DNA of 64,000 nucleotides from Coraliomargarita sp965656715 (GTDB lineage: Bacteria > Verrucomicrobiota > Verrucomicrobiia > Opitutales > Coraliomargaritaceae): assembly GCA_965656715.1 (NCBI GenBank), contig CBFHLR010000006.1, positions 41,863 through 105,862 on the forward strand. Reading direction: 5' to 3'. Below, one piece after another: positions 16,184 through 24,646 of the stretch (its first letter is position 1; each line of letters opens with the position of its first letter). The notes beneath the pieces were generated by a model. The model searched no databases. It was given only the letters and a program-made list of their open reading frames with translations, and was not told the origin of the DNA. Position numbers and translations under genes: made by a program.

Positions 16184-16981
16184 TTAAGGGATACGCAGCT
16201 CCTGACCAACCCGCAGCGCATTTTCACTGGAGAGGCGGTCACGATTGGCTTGGTAAATATCGATCCAGCGCGAGGGAGTGCCGTAGAATTTGCGACTGAT
16301 CGTGCTCAGCGAATCGCCGGACTGCACTGTGTAACTACGCGGCACAGATTCTGGAGCGGGGCTGACTTGTGGCGCTGGCGTAGGCGTCGCCGTGACCGTA
16401 GTAGTCGGCGCGGGACGAGTCTGTTGAAGGGGCGCAATTTGAGTGGTCTGCACCGGAGGCGCACGACGCGCTTCGCCGAGCATCGACTCCAACTGGCGGA
16501 CTCGCTGCTGCGACTCAACCAACTCGCGCTTCATATTCTCGTTCTCTTTGCGGAGATTCTTGATCAGCTCCATCAGGTCGAGTCGGTCGAGCTCACCTGA
16601 GTAAGGCTGCGCCGGCAGCTGACGGGCAAACTCCTTCTGTGCGGTTTCGATCAGCTGACGCACCTGCGGCGCTTGGTCCGACTGCGGATTGAATTCGAGA
16701 TAGCGATTGAAGTGGTAGATCGCCCGCACCGGATCCTTCATTTCACGCAAGTAAATGTAGCCCGCTTCCAGGTGCGATTCGGGCGCATCACGACGCGCAT
16801 CAATCACCCCAAGAAAGGCTGTCAAGGCATCGGAGGTGCGACCTTGATCCTTATAATGCTTGGCACGCTGATACTGTTTCTCGTCCGTCTCACTCACCAC
16901 TTCGACAGAGCTCGGCGCACAAGCCGAGAGCACAAACAGGCAGAGAAGTGAAAGAGAAGTGAGGCTACGGTGCGGTCGCAT
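16184..16981 (-). CDS. Lipoprotein with TPR-like region, coiled coil and C-terminal LysM
   Basis: 265 residues from the ATG at 16981; a longer frame to 17284 overlaps the next gene and lacks a signal. The lipobox LSAC gives lipidated Cys21. Residues 35-115 look like two TPR-type repeats (YLREMKDPVRAIYHFNRYLE). A coiled coil (about 130-165, LIKNLRKENENMKREL) and a Thr/Pro/Ala-rich linker follow. A LysM domain at 214-265 (YTVQSGDSLSTISRKFYG) should bind peptidoglycan. The likely role is an envelope-anchored scaffold. The stop lies 12 bases before the cysteine desulfurase start. Confidence 0.85.
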   Translation of the reverse strand: MRPHRSLTSLSLLCLFVLSACAPSSVEVVSETDEKQYQRAKHYKDQGRTSDALTAFLGVIDARRDAPESHLEAGYIYLREMKDPVRAIYHFNRYLEFNPQSDQAPQVRQLIETAQKEFARQLPAQPYSGELDRLDLMELIKNLRKENENMKRELVESQQRVRQLESMLGEARRAPPVQTTQIAPLQQTRPAPTTTVTATPTPAPQVSPAPESVPRSYTVQSGDSLSTISRKFYGTPSRWIDIYQANRDRLSSENALRVGQELRIP

Positions 16982-17058
16982 GTGTCGAATAAGAATCAAT
17001 TGTGCGGCCAGATTTAAGTATCCGCGCAGAACAATCAACCCCCAAGAAGGAAAGGAGT

Positions 17059-17076
17059 GCGGACACTCATGTCCGC
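17059..17076. repeat. Palindrome GCGGACA/TGTCCGC
   Basis: A perfect 7-base inverted repeat with loop CTCA (17059-17065 and 17070-17076) lies between the lipoprotein and the reductase genes. The surrounding words (GGAGTGCGGACACTC, TGTCCGC) match those in the element at 42694-42764, so it is probably a half copy of the same family. Confidence 0.6.
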
Positions 17077-17097
17077 GACCTTGCGTCAGGCTGACAA

Positions 17098-18078
17098 TTA
17101 CGGGCGCAGCAGGATTTTGCCCAAGCGCGGCTGCTTGTCGTGAGCAAAGGCCTTCGCGTATTGATCGAATGAATACGTAGCTTCGATCGGCAGCTTCAAA
17201 CTGCCGTCCTTCATCATACCATAGACCGCGTCCATGACCTGACGCAGGCCGTCCGGTCCAGCCTTCTTGCTCCATTTGTCCCACCAGAAACCGACGAGAC
17301 GGACATCATTAAAAATCAAGAACCGGGTCGGGAAGCGCACGGGGTCGCCCACCATTCCACCAAAAGTCACTTGCGTGCCACCCTCGCCAAGCGCCTTGAT
17401 CTGATCACTGGCACTTTCGCCGCCGATCGAGTTCAGCGCCAAACGAATCGGCTCACCGCCAGTCAACTCCTTGACAGTCTTTGCCCAGCCGCTGCCTTCG
17501 ATCACCACATGATCCGCACCCAGCGCCTTAAGCGGCTCAACCAACTCTTCGCGGCGCACTTGGCTAATCGTTTTAAAACCCAGCGCCTTGGCCATTTGGA
17601 CCACCGATAAACCAACCGCCGAATTGCCCGCGTTTTGCACCACCCAGCTACCCTTTGGCAGATCCACGATCTTGTTCAGCAAGCAATAGGCCGTCGGCGG
17701 ATTAATAAAAGAGATCGCAGTCTGCTCGACCGGTAATTCCGAGGGCACCTGCAACAGATCCTTGGCTGCAACACAGGCGTATTCCTGCCAAGTTCCTTCT
17801 TCTGGGAAGCGCACGTGTGCACCGACACCCACATTGAACACGCCCGAACCAAGGGCATCGACCTGTCCGACGCCTTCACGGCCCGCGACCGCAGGCAACT
17901 CGCGCAAGCGTCCGTAACTACCGCCGATCATGCCGTAGTCAGACGGATTAATCGTCGCAGCGAGCAGTTTGACCCGAACTTCTCCCGGGCCCGGCTCCGG
18001 CTTACCGACCGTCTCGACCGTAAGCACCTCTTGAGGCTTTCCAAAACTATGATGGCGAATCGCTTTTTGTTGGCTCAT
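17098..18078 (-). CDS. Medium-chain reductase, trans-2-enoyl-thioester reductase-like
   Basis: 326 residues from the ATG at 18078; a longer frame starts at 18135. It belongs to the zinc-free branch of the MDR superfamily. The N-terminal GroES-like half has INPSDYGMIGGSYG, with the Tyr/Ser pattern typical of enoyl-thioester (crotonyl-CoA) reductases, and the Rossmann half has VVQNAGNSAVGLSVVQMAKALG for NADPH. The family reduces 2-enoyl-ACP/CoA or quinones, and the substrate cannot be decided here. It stands alone on the minus strand, between palindromic repeat DNA and the divergent peptidase gene. Confidence 0.8.
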   Translation of the reverse strand: MSQQKAIRHHSFGKPQEVLTVETVGKPEPGPGEVRVKLLAATINPSDYGMIGGSYGRLRELPAVAGREGVGQVDALGSGVFNVGVGAHVRFPEEGTWQEYACVAAKDLLQVPSELPVEQTAISFINPPTAYCLLNKIVDLPKGSWVVQNAGNSAVGLSVVQMAKALGFKTISQVRREELVEPLKALGADHVVIEGSGWAKTVKELTGGEPIRLALNSIGGESASDQIKALGEGGTQVTFGGMVGDPVRFPTRFLIFNDVRLVGFWWDKWSKKAGPDGLRQVMDAVYGMMKDGSLKLPIEATYSFDQYAKAFAHDKQPRLGKILLRP

Positions 18079-18221
18079 AAGCGTGGCACATTGCCTAAAA
18101 GCGGCTGTCTCGCAAAGCAGATTCAACATTTCCACCCCTAGAAATAAGCATCTGTAGTTGCCTCCATCAGCAACAAGGCACTATTCACCTTCCAACTTTG
18201 ACACTTTCACCATTCACGCCA

Positions 18222-20252
18222 ATGACCCACCCATTCCTCGCTGACGACTTCCACATCCGCTGGTCCACACTCACACCTGACGCCATCGAGCCAGACATTA
18301 CAAAGGCGCTTGCCGATGCACAGGCCGCCGTCGATAAAGTCGCAGCCTTGAGCGAGACAGATAGCGAGCTCACCTACGCAAATACCATCGCCGCACTCGA
18401 TGAGGGTCTCGACACCCTCAACCGCGCATGGGGTCTGGTGAATCACCTCGATTCAGTCAACAACAGCCCTGAACTCCGCGAGCCTTTCAATAAGATGCTG
18501 CCATTGGTGTCCGAGTTCTTTGCAGCGATCCCGCTCAACGAGCAACTTTGGAAGACCATCAAAGCCTTTGGCAGCAGTGAAGCCGTGCTCAAGCTTTCCC
18601 CGACCAAACAGCGCTACGTGCACGAGACCATGGCCGACTTCCGCGAAGCAGGCGCTGACCTTCCGCCAGAGCAAAAGCAGCGCGCCGGCGAAGTCCAAAA
18701 GCGTCTCGCCGAACTCACCCAGAAATACTCCGAGAACTGCCTCGATGCGACCAACGCCTGGCAAAAGCTCATCACCGACGAATCCGAGCTAGCTGGCTTA
18801 CCCGAATCCGCACTTGCTGCAGCGAAGCAAAGCGCCGAGCAAAAGGAACAAGACGGCTGGCGCTTCACACTGCAGGCACCGTCCTACATTCCAGTGATGA
18901 CCTACGCCGACAACGACGCACTGCGCGAAGAAGTCTGGAAGGCCTACGCCGCGATCGGACGCGAAGGCGAAACCGATAACCGCGAACTGGTCCGCGAAAT
19001 CCTCGACCTACGCCACGAATTTGCCCAGCTCGTGGGACAGGAAAACTTCGCTGACCACGTCACCGCGCGACGCATGGCAGCCTCCGGCGACGCCGCTCTG
19101 AAGTTCGGTGAAACCATCTTCGAGCGCGTCCGCGAGGCCTTCGAAACCGAAGCCCAGCAGCTCCGGGACTTCAAACAAGCAGACCTGCTCGAACCCTGGG
19201 AAGTCGGCTACTGGGCCGAGAAGCAACGCCTTGCAAACTACGACTTCGACGAAGAAGCGCTGCGCCCCTACTTCCCAGTCGATAAAGTCATCAGCGGTAT
19301 GTATGACATCGTGCAGCAGATCTTCGGCCTGCGTATGGAAGAGCGCACCGACGTCGAGACCTGGCACGAGGAAGTGAAATTCTTCGACCTGTTCGACGCC
19401 CAGAGCAATGAGCACCTCGGCTCCTTTTACACCGACTGGCACCCGCGCGAATCCAAGCGCGGCGGCGCATGGATGAACTACCTGATCACGGGCAACCGCG
19501 ATACTGCCAACGGCAAGCGCAGCCCACACCTCGGCTTGATGTGTGGCAACATGACTGCTCCCGTCGGCGATCAGCCCGCACTCCTCACACACCGCGAGGT
19601 CGAAACGGTATTCCACGAATTCGGCCACCTGCTCCATCATCTGTGCGGCGAGGTCGAAGTTAAGTCACTTAATGGTGTCAATGTACCATGGGACTTCGTT
19701 GAACTTCCCTCACAGATCATGGAAAACTGGTGCTGGGACCGCGAGAGTCTCGATCTGTTCGCCCGCCACCACGAAACCGGCGAAGCCATCCCGCAGGAGC
19801 TGTTCGACAAGATGCTTGCCGCCCGCAACTACATGAAGGCCAGCGCCAACGTGCGCCAACTCTCCTTCGGCAAGATGGACCTCGAGCTACACATCAACTG
19901 GCCACAATCTGCTAAGGATGACATCGACAGCTTCATCATGCAGGTGCTCGAGGGCTACAGCCCCGAATACAAGACACAGCCAAAGAGCAACGTATTCAAT
20001 TTCAGCCACCTCTTCAGCAGCCCAACCGGCTATGCCGCGGGCTACTACAGCTACAAGTGGGCCGAAGTGCTCGATGCCGACGCCTTCACCCGCTTCCAGA
20101 AAGAGGGCATCCTCAACGCCGAGACCGGCCGCGACTTCCGCAGCAAAATCCTCGCCAAGGGCAACTCCGAAGACCCATCCAAGCTCTTCAAAGACTTCAT
20201 GGGCCGCAATCCAGATCCCGACGCACTCCTGCGCCGCGACGGGTTACTATAG
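18222..20252 (+). CDS. prlC: M3 family oligopeptidase (oligopeptidase A-like)
   Basis: 676 residues from the ATG at 18222; the TTG at 18198 is open but less likely. The thermolysin-like zinc site is HEFGH at residues 465-469, in VFHEFGHLLHHLCG, with the downstream glutamate in the WDFVELPSQIMENW segment, as in the M3A family (oligopeptidase A, Dcp). Such enzymes are cytoplasmic and degrade short peptides, including cleaved signal peptides. The pyrimidine-rich leader CACCTTCCAACTTTGACACTT lies where a Shine-Dalgarno would be expected. VapBC pair 1 follows. Confidence 0.92.
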   Translation: MTHPFLADDFHIRWSTLTPDAIEPDITKALADAQAAVDKVAALSETDSELTYANTIAALDEGLDTLNRAWGLVNHLDSVNNSPELREPFNKMLPLVSEFFAAIPLNEQLWKTIKAFGSSEAVLKLSPTKQRYVHETMADFREAGADLPPEQKQRAGEVQKRLAELTQKYSENCLDATNAWQKLITDESELAGLPESALAAAKQSAEQKEQDGWRFTLQAPSYIPVMTYADNDALREEVWKAYAAIGREGETDNRELVREILDLRHEFAQLVGQENFADHVTARRMAASGDAALKFGETIFERVREAFETEAQQLRDFKQADLLEPWEVGYWAEKQRLANYDFDEEALRPYFPVDKVISGMYDIVQQIFGLRMEERTDVETWHEEVKFFDLFDAQSNEHLGSFYTDWHPRESKRGGAWMNYLITGNRDTANGKRSPHLGLMCGNMTAPVGDQPALLTHREVETVFHEFGHLLHHLCGEVEVKSLNGVNVPWDFVELPSQIMENWCWDRESLDLFARHHETGEAIPQELFDKMLAARNYMKASANVRQLSFGKMDLELHINWPQSAKDDIDSFIMQVLEGYSPEYKTQPKSNVFNFSHLFSSPTGYAAGYYSYKWAEVLDADAFTRFQKEGILNAETGRDFRSKILAKGNSEDPSKLFKDFMGRNPDPDALLRRDGLL

Positions 20253-20263
20253 CATGGCGCACC

Positions 20264-20292
20264 TTGACAGCATCTACCTTTAATGCTTTGAT
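20264..20292 (+). promoter_or_regulatory. Sigma-70-like promoter of VapBC pair 1, near-leaderless
   Basis: TTGACA at 20264-20269, a 17-base spacer and TTTGAT at 20287-20292. The predicted +1 falls on or within a base or two of the antitoxin ATG at 20299, which implies a leaderless mRNA. The position 12 bases after the peptidase stop fits an independent promoter. Confidence 0.5.
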
Positions 20293-20298
20293 GCCTAT

Positions 20299-20577
20299 AT
20301 GCGAACAACGGTCACATTAGATCCGGATGTTGCCGAATATATCCGCGAGGCTTGCCACAAAAAGCAAAAGAGCTTCAAGCGCGTGCTAAACGATGCCTTG
20401 CGGGAATCACTTAAGCCAACCGCACAGCACAAGCCGGAGTTGAAGGCACCACGCTCGATGGGGATCGCCCCCGGCGTCGATCCGCGCAAACTGAGCGAGC
20501 TTGCCGATGACCTAGAAGCTGAAGCCTTCCTAGCCGCTGAAGAGCAAGATAACTACAATCGCAAGCAGCAGCAGTGA
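20299..20577 (+). CDS. VapB-like antitoxin (ribbon-helix-helix type), pair 1
   Basis: 92 residues. The N-terminal MRTTVTLDPDVAEYIREA followed by SFKRVLNDALRESL fits a ribbon-helix-helix DNA-binding domain. The acidic, flexible C-terminus (LADDLEAEAFLAAEEQ) would wrap the toxin. The next gene overlaps by four bases (GTGA, 20574-20577), as is usual in toxin-antitoxin operons. It probably represses its own promoter, but no clear palindrome is seen before it. The N-terminus resembles the antitoxin of pair 2. Confidence 0.8.
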   Translation: MRTTVTLDPDVAEYIREACHKKQKSFKRVLNDALRESLKPTAQHKPELKAPRSMGIAPGVDPRKLSELADDLEAEAFLAAEEQDNYNRKQQQ

Positions 20578-21005
20578 TCTTACCCGACACCAACCTACTG
20601 CTCTACTCGGTCAATACCGATAGCCCAGACCATCCGACAGCCTTCAATTGGTGGAGTGAGTTAATCCAGAGCGAGGCTCCAATCGGAATCTACACTGGAG
20701 TCGCTTTTGCCTTCGTCCGCCTTTCAACCAACCGCCGTGTTTTCGCTCAGCCCCTGAGTGTCACGGAAGCATTTGCCTATCTCAACAACTGGCTGAGCTT
20801 CCCAAACGTGCGTCTGGTCGAGGCGGAGTTCGACGATCTCGCAGTGACCGAGCACCTCCTAACTACAGCAGGAACCGGAGGTAATTTAGTCAGCGACGCT
20901 CAAATCGCAGCAGCTGCATTACGCCTTAGCGCAATCGTCCATAGCTGTGACGCGGACTTTGACCGCTTCCCTAAGCTGAAGTGGTTCAACCCTCTGAAAG
21001 TCTAG
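20574..21005 (+). CDS. VapC-like PIN-domain ribonuclease toxin, pair 1
   Basis: 143 residues starting at GTG 20574, overlapping the antitoxin. The PIN domain acidic residues are visible: Asp5 in LPDTNLLLY, a Glu near AFAYLN, Asp in VSDAQIAAAALR, and Asp in SCDADFDRFPKLKW. VapC toxins cut tRNA or rRNA when freed from VapB. The C-terminus overlaps the stop of the convergent CPBP gene by four bases (21002-21005). Confidence 0.85.
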   Translation: MILPDTNLLLYSVNTDSPDHPTAFNWWSELIQSEAPIGIYTGVAFAFVRLSTNRRVFAQPLSVTEAFAYLNNWLSFPNVRLVEAEFDDLAVTEHLLTTAGTGGNLVSDAQIAAAALRLSAIVHSCDADFDRFPKLKWFNPLKV

Positions 21006-21604
21006 AAACTCACAAACCCCTGCGCAAGCTTCACCAGAAACACGCCAAGATTACTCGCTGCGTGCGCGATCATGCAGGGAAAGAGCGAGCGGGTCGGGTT
21101 CCATGGCCCAAAGCGCACGGCGTAGAACCACAGCGAATTCACAAACAGAATCGAGGTCGTGAAGATCGCCTTGGTCGTGAAGGTAAACTCAAAGCCATCC
21201 TCCGTGCTCCACAAGTGCATGTGGATAATCGCAAAGAGCAGCGAGAAACCCACACAGCTGCCAATCAGCGCAGCCTTGCCCTTCTTGTCCACGACGAGGA
21301 AACCGCGAAAGATAATCTCTTCCACCACGCCAGCACCCAGACTAGCAAAGACGAAGAACCACACCATGGTGCTCTGCTCGGATGCAATTCCGAGTGCTAT
21401 TTCACCACCGGTTTCGATGCCCAAAATCAACAGCGCACCAACCACGCCGATCAGAATCGCCGCCAAACTGCAGGGAGTCGCCCCCGGCATCGGCGAGCTA
21501 TTCGGCGTTCCGGCCCGAACCGCCTTTAAATCGCCCCAATACATCTGCAGCACGTAGACAGCAATGCCCACATACATCAGAATCATGATCGGGTTCTCGT
21601 TCAT
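21002..21604 (-). CDS. CPBP/CAAX-type intramembrane metalloprotease
   Basis: 200 residues with about six membrane helices. The CPBP signature is present: VEEIIFRGFL (the EExxxR motif), then FSLLFAIIHMH with a histidine, and MIAHAASN near the C-terminus. Bacterial members range from bacteriocin-immunity to unknown membrane proteases, and the substrate here is unknown. It is convergent with VapC, tail to tail with a 4-base overlap, and is a single-gene unit. Confidence 0.85.
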   Translation of the reverse strand: MNENPIMILMYVGIAVYVLQMYWGDLKAVRAGTPNSSPMPGATPCSLAAILIGVVGALLILGIETGGEIALGIASEQSTMVWFFVFASLGAGVVEEIIFRGFLVVDKKGKAALIGSCVGFSLLFAIIHMHLWSTEDGFEFTFTTKAIFTTSILFVNSLWFYAVRFGPWNPTRSLFPCMIAHAASNLGVFLVKLAQGFVSF

Positions 21605-21718
21605 TAAAAAGAAGACAGTAATAAGGAGTCAGTATTCAGAATCATCAAAACAAACGTCAACACAGATTCTGGCTCCTGACTTCTGTTTTCTGATTCCTCA
21701 CATTAAAGTGTCTCGCAC

Positions 21719-22090
21719 TTAAATGTGTCTGGAATCCGCTTCGTCCTTCTCGGTGTAGCCACTGTCCTGACGGTTGTGGTTCACCTTGTTCTTTTTCACG
21801 TAGGCCTCGTAAACATCCTCTGGAGTCATTCCAAGCACTTGAGCAATTGAGATCAGGAAGTGGAACAGATCCACGACTTCGACCTTGGCATTCTGCTCGT
21901 CAAACTCCTGATACTTCGCCCACCACTTCCAAGGCACAGAATCGATCAGCTCGGCGATTTCCTGCTGCATCGCACGCGTGTAATTGAGCACCCACTTGGC
22001 CTTTTCTTCGTCCGACATGTTGTCGGTATTGACGCCAATGCGCTTATTCAGCGCGTCCTGTTGAGCAAAAATTTCGTCGAGTTTGTCCAT
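21719..22090 (-). CDS. Dimeric dUTPase / MazG-like all-alpha NTP hydrolase
   Basis: 123 residues from ATG 22090; a frame reaching 22123 adds eleven implausible residues from the adjacent palindrome. It fits the dimeric dUTPase (dUTPase_2) family: QQEIAELIDSVPWKWWA and KVEVVDLFHFLISIAQ give the EExxE- and ExxD-type metal ligands of the all-alpha NTP pyrophosphatases. It would hydrolyse dUTP (or dCTP) to keep uracil out of DNA. It is a single gene with palindromes on its upstream side. Confidence 0.8.
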   Translation of the reverse strand: MDKLDEIFAQQDALNKRIGVNTDNMSDEEKAKWVLNYTRAMQQEIAELIDSVPWKWWAKYQEFDEQNAKVEVVDLFHFLISIAQVLGMTPEDVYEAYVKKNKVNHNRQDSGYTEKDEADSRHI

Positions 22091-22111
22091 GCGACATCCA
22101 AGTAGGCGACC

Positions 22112-22141
22112 AGCCCTGTTCAAGCAAGCTTGAACAGGGCT
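22112..22141. repeat. Perfect 14-base inverted repeat
   Basis: AGCCCTGTTCAAGC (22112-22125) and GCTTGAACAGGGCT (22128-22141) with an AA loop, upstream of the dUTPase gene. The stem is very stable and symmetric, with no T-run. Confidence 0.8.
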
Positions 22142-22218
22142 GGAGTGGAAAAGTATGAAGGTGAGAAAGTTAAACAGTTACACCCTTCGCACCTTCACAC
22201 TCTTCCGACCTTCCCACA

Positions 22219-22248
22219 AAGTTACTTTCTGCTGACAGAAAGTAACTT
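22219..22248. repeat. Perfect 13-base inverted repeat
   Basis: AAGTTACTTTCTG (22219-22231) and CAGAAAGTAACTT (22236-22248) with a four-base loop. It lies 108 bases from the previous palindrome in the same gap. There is no T-run, and it is probably another palindromic element. Confidence 0.8.
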
Positions 22249-22463
22249 AACCCTTGCGGGACAAAATTTCCTACTCTACCGATTGACCGCGTTGATAGTG
22301 GCTCCGCATAGGATCAGCCTCAACCGGACTTTTTCCGAGGCCCTCTGCGCCACGTCTTAATGACCGCCCACATCAACCTCTCATGCGGCACCTTGCGTGA
22401 TGGACTGCTCCAGCGCTAGCCGTGCACCGCACCATATAAACTAAATAGATATAGAATAGAACG

Positions 22464-23222
22464 ATGCCAGAATTCGAAGAAACCAGCTCCGCGAGCAACC
22501 CTTCGCACAGTTACACACCGAGCACCGACGCCAAACCACGCACACGCCGCCGCAGCGGTGGATTCAAAAAAGAGATCAGCAGCGCACCCAAGGGCAACAT
22601 GGGCGAAGTCGATCCAGTCGATGCACTCAAATCTGAAAAGCTAAGCGGTGGCTCCAAAGCCCCTGCAGCTGAAAAGCCAGAACCAGCCAGCGAGGAGCCA
22701 AAGGCAGAAAAGCCTGAGCGCAAAGAACGTGCACCACGCCGTGAAAAGCGCGAGCCTCGCGAAGAAACACCACGCGGCAACCCAGAGCCAAGCGAAGCCA
22801 CACTCGCCTCCATCCAGGCAGTCGAAGGTCGCATCGCAGAGCGCAAGGCTGAGCGTGACGCACGCTACGAAGAGCGCAAAAAGGCCCGCGCCGCAGAAAA
22901 GAAGGACAAGCCAGCAGCCAAGAAGGCAGCCAACAAGCCAAAGGCTGGCGGCAAGAAGCAGCAACCCGCCAAGAAGAAGGGCTTGCTTGCATCCATCCTC
23001 AGCATTTTCGGCCTCGGCCCTAAGGAAGAGCCAGTGAAGAAGTCCGGCGGCAATCGTCAGGGCGGAAACCGTCAAGGCGGTCGCCCACAAGGCAAGGGCG
23101 GCAATCGTGGTGGACAAAACCGTCGCGGCGGCAAGGGTGGCAACCGAGGTGGCCAAGGACGTCGCGGTGGACGCGGCGGACAAAACCGCCGCCGTCGCCC
23201 AGAAGGCGCACGCAGCGAATAA
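22464..23222 (+). CDS. Basic low-complexity protein with RGG/GGNRGG tail
   Basis: 252 residues, nearly all low complexity. Residues 1-75 are Ser/Pro-rich and acidic-basic mixed, 75-120 are Glu/Pro/Arg-rich, and 115-175 form a long charged helix (RIAERKAERDARYEERKK) going into Ala/Lys repeats resembling histone H1 tails. At about 176-188 there is one short hydrophobic helix (GLLASILSIFGLG). The last 55 residues are repeats of GGNRQGG, GGNRGGQNRRGG and RRGGRGG. Such RGG tails bind RNA. I do not recognise a family. A strong terminator follows, so it is transcribed apart from murA. Confidence 0.75.
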   Translation: MPEFEETSSASNPSHSYTPSTDAKPRTRRRSGGFKKEISSAPKGNMGEVDPVDALKSEKLSGGSKAPAAEKPEPASEEPKAEKPERKERAPRREKREPREETPRGNPEPSEATLASIQAVEGRIAERKAERDARYEERKKARAAEKKDKPAAKKAANKPKAGGKKQQPAKKKGLLASILSIFGLGPKEEPVKKSGGNRQGGNRQGGRPQGKGGNRGGQNRRGGKGGNRGGQGRRGGRGGQNRRRRPEGARSE

Positions 23223-23238
23223 GTTTTCTTAACTCAAG

Positions 23239-23268
23239 AGTCGCAGTTTAGCACTGCGGCTCTTTTTC
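23239..23268 (+). terminator. Intrinsic terminator after the RGG-rich gene
   Basis: GAGTCGCAG (23239-23247) pairs with CTGCGGCTC (23255-23263), with one G-T wobble and a 7-base loop. TTTTT follows, then CTTT. It begins 16 bases after the stop codon. Confidence 0.85.
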
Positions 23269-23313
23269 TTTCCCCTTCTAACTTCAAACTTCTACCTCCC
23301 AACTTCTTAAAAT

Positions 23314-24609
23314 ATGGACGTCTTCAAGGTCACTGGTAACGGACCACTCAAAGGTGAAATCGCCGTCGGCGGCGCAAAAAATGCCGCCCTGCCCATTCTC
23401 GCAGCCACCCTACTGACCGACGAAACCGTCGTTTTGAAAAACGTCCCCGATCTGAGCGACATGCGCTTCATGGTCGAGATTCTCCGCCACGTCGGCGCCA
23501 CCGCCGAACAGCCCGAGCCCGGCACTTGGGAGATCACCGCTAAAGAACTCACCCACATCGCACCGTATGAGTTGGTGCGCAAGATGCGCGCCTCGGTCTG
23601 CCTACTGGGCCCACTGGTCGCCCGCATGCGTAAGGCCGAAGTCTCCATTCCCGGTGGCTGTGTGATTGGCCCACGTCCGATCGACCTCCACATCAAGGGA
23701 CTCAAAAAGCTGAACTGCAAAGTCGAGATCGCCAACGGCTACGTGCACGTCGACGCCTCCGAAATTCAAGGTGGCCCCGTCTTCCTCGGTGGACGCAGCG
23801 GCTCCACGGTCACCGGCACCGCCAACATCGTCATGGCCGCGGTGCTCGCTCCCGGCACCACGCGCCTAGAATGCGCCGCCTGCGAACCCGAAGTGGTCGA
23901 TCTCTGCAACATGCTCGTCAAAATGGGCGCCAAGATTGATGGTATCGGCAGCCCCGAGCTCACCATCACCGGCGTGGACAAACTCTACGGCTGCACCCAC
24001 CACGTCATCGCCGACCGTATCGAAGCCGGCACCTTCGTGGCCGCAGCCGCCATCACCCGCGGCGATGTCAAAGTCACCGGCATTGCACCCAACTTACTTG
24101 GTGCCTTCATCGACAAACTGGAAGAAGCCGGCCTGCCCATGGAGCTCGGCGAAGATTACATTCACGTCAAACCTCACGAAGGCTCCCTCAAGCCGGTCGA
24201 CGTCATCACCCTGCCACATCCCGGCTACCCGACCGACCTTCAAGCCCAACTCGGCGCACTGATGACCCAAACCGAGGGCCTCTCGATCATCACCGAGCGG
24301 ATTTACCCGAACCGCTTCATGCACGTGCCCGAGCTACAACGCATGGGCGCAGACATCTCCATCGAAGGCCCAAGCGCCATCATCAAGGGAGCCAGCAAAC
24401 TGTCCGGAGCACCCGTCATGGCCTCCGACCTCCGTGCCTCCGCCGCACTGATCCTCGCCGCCTTCGCCGCCACCGGCGACACCTGGATCCAACGCATTTA
24501 CCACCTCGACCGCGGCTACGAACGCTTCGAACACAAGCTCGCCGCCCTAGGCGCCAAGATCGAGCGCCTCAAAGACAGCGACATGCCAAAGGAGCTGCTG
24601 GAAGACTAA
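23314..24609 (+). CDS. murA: UDP-N-acetylglucosamine 1-carboxyvinyltransferase
   Basis: 431 residues. MurA transfers enolpyruvate from PEP to UDP-GlcNAc, the first committed step of peptidoglycan synthesis. The start MDVFKVTGNGPLKGEIAVGGAKN is typical. The active-site cysteine is present as Cys116 in PGGCVIG (the Cys115 of E. coli), so the enzyme should be of the fosfomycin-sensitive kind. It is cytoplasmic. A pyrimidine-rich leader with no Shine-Dalgarno precedes it, and ruvB follows 37 bases downstream. Confidence 0.96.
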   Translation: MDVFKVTGNGPLKGEIAVGGAKNAALPILAATLLTDETVVLKNVPDLSDMRFMVEILRHVGATAEQPEPGTWEITAKELTHIAPYELVRKMRASVCLLGPLVARMRKAEVSIPGGCVIGPRPIDLHIKGLKKLNCKVEIANGYVHVDASEIQGGPVFLGGRSGSTVTGTANIVMAAVLAPGTTRLECAACEPEVVDLCNMLVKMGAKIDGIGSPELTITGVDKLYGCTHHVIADRIEAGTFVAAAAITRGDVKVTGIAPNLLGAFIDKLEEAGLPMELGEDYIHVKPHEGSLKPVDVITLPHPGYPTDLQAQLGALMTQTEGLSIITERIYPNRFMHVPELQRMGADISIEGPSAIIKGASKLSGAPVMASDLRASAALILAAFAATGDTWIQRIYHLDRGYERFEHKLAALGAKIERLKDSDMPKELLED

Positions 24610-24646
24610 GGTTGATCATCCAAGTTCTTTGTAGTGAATTTAACGT

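Larger units (their letters stand above)
22091..22463. other. 373-base divergent gap rich in palindromes
   Basis: The gap between the dUTPase gene (minus) and the RGG-rich gene (plus) holds the two perfect inverted repeats at 22112-22141 and 22219-22248. Between them (about 22150-22210) lie GAAGGTG/CACCTTC words like those at 57831-57898. The last 60 bases before 22464 are A+T-rich and probably hold the promoter of the RGG-rich gene. No credible coding frame is seen. Confidence 0.6.

Noticed and set aside
19008..19640. 210-codon open frame on the - strand
   Set aside because: Antisense to the M3 peptidase's catalytic region.
22130..22360. 76-codon open frame in the palindrome-rich gap
   Set aside because: It runs through two perfect inverted repeats and has no family features.
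22641..23183. 180-codon hydrophobic open frame on the - strand
   Set aside because: Mirror of the repetitive basic gene; the Ala/Leu-rich translation is an artefact of its codons.
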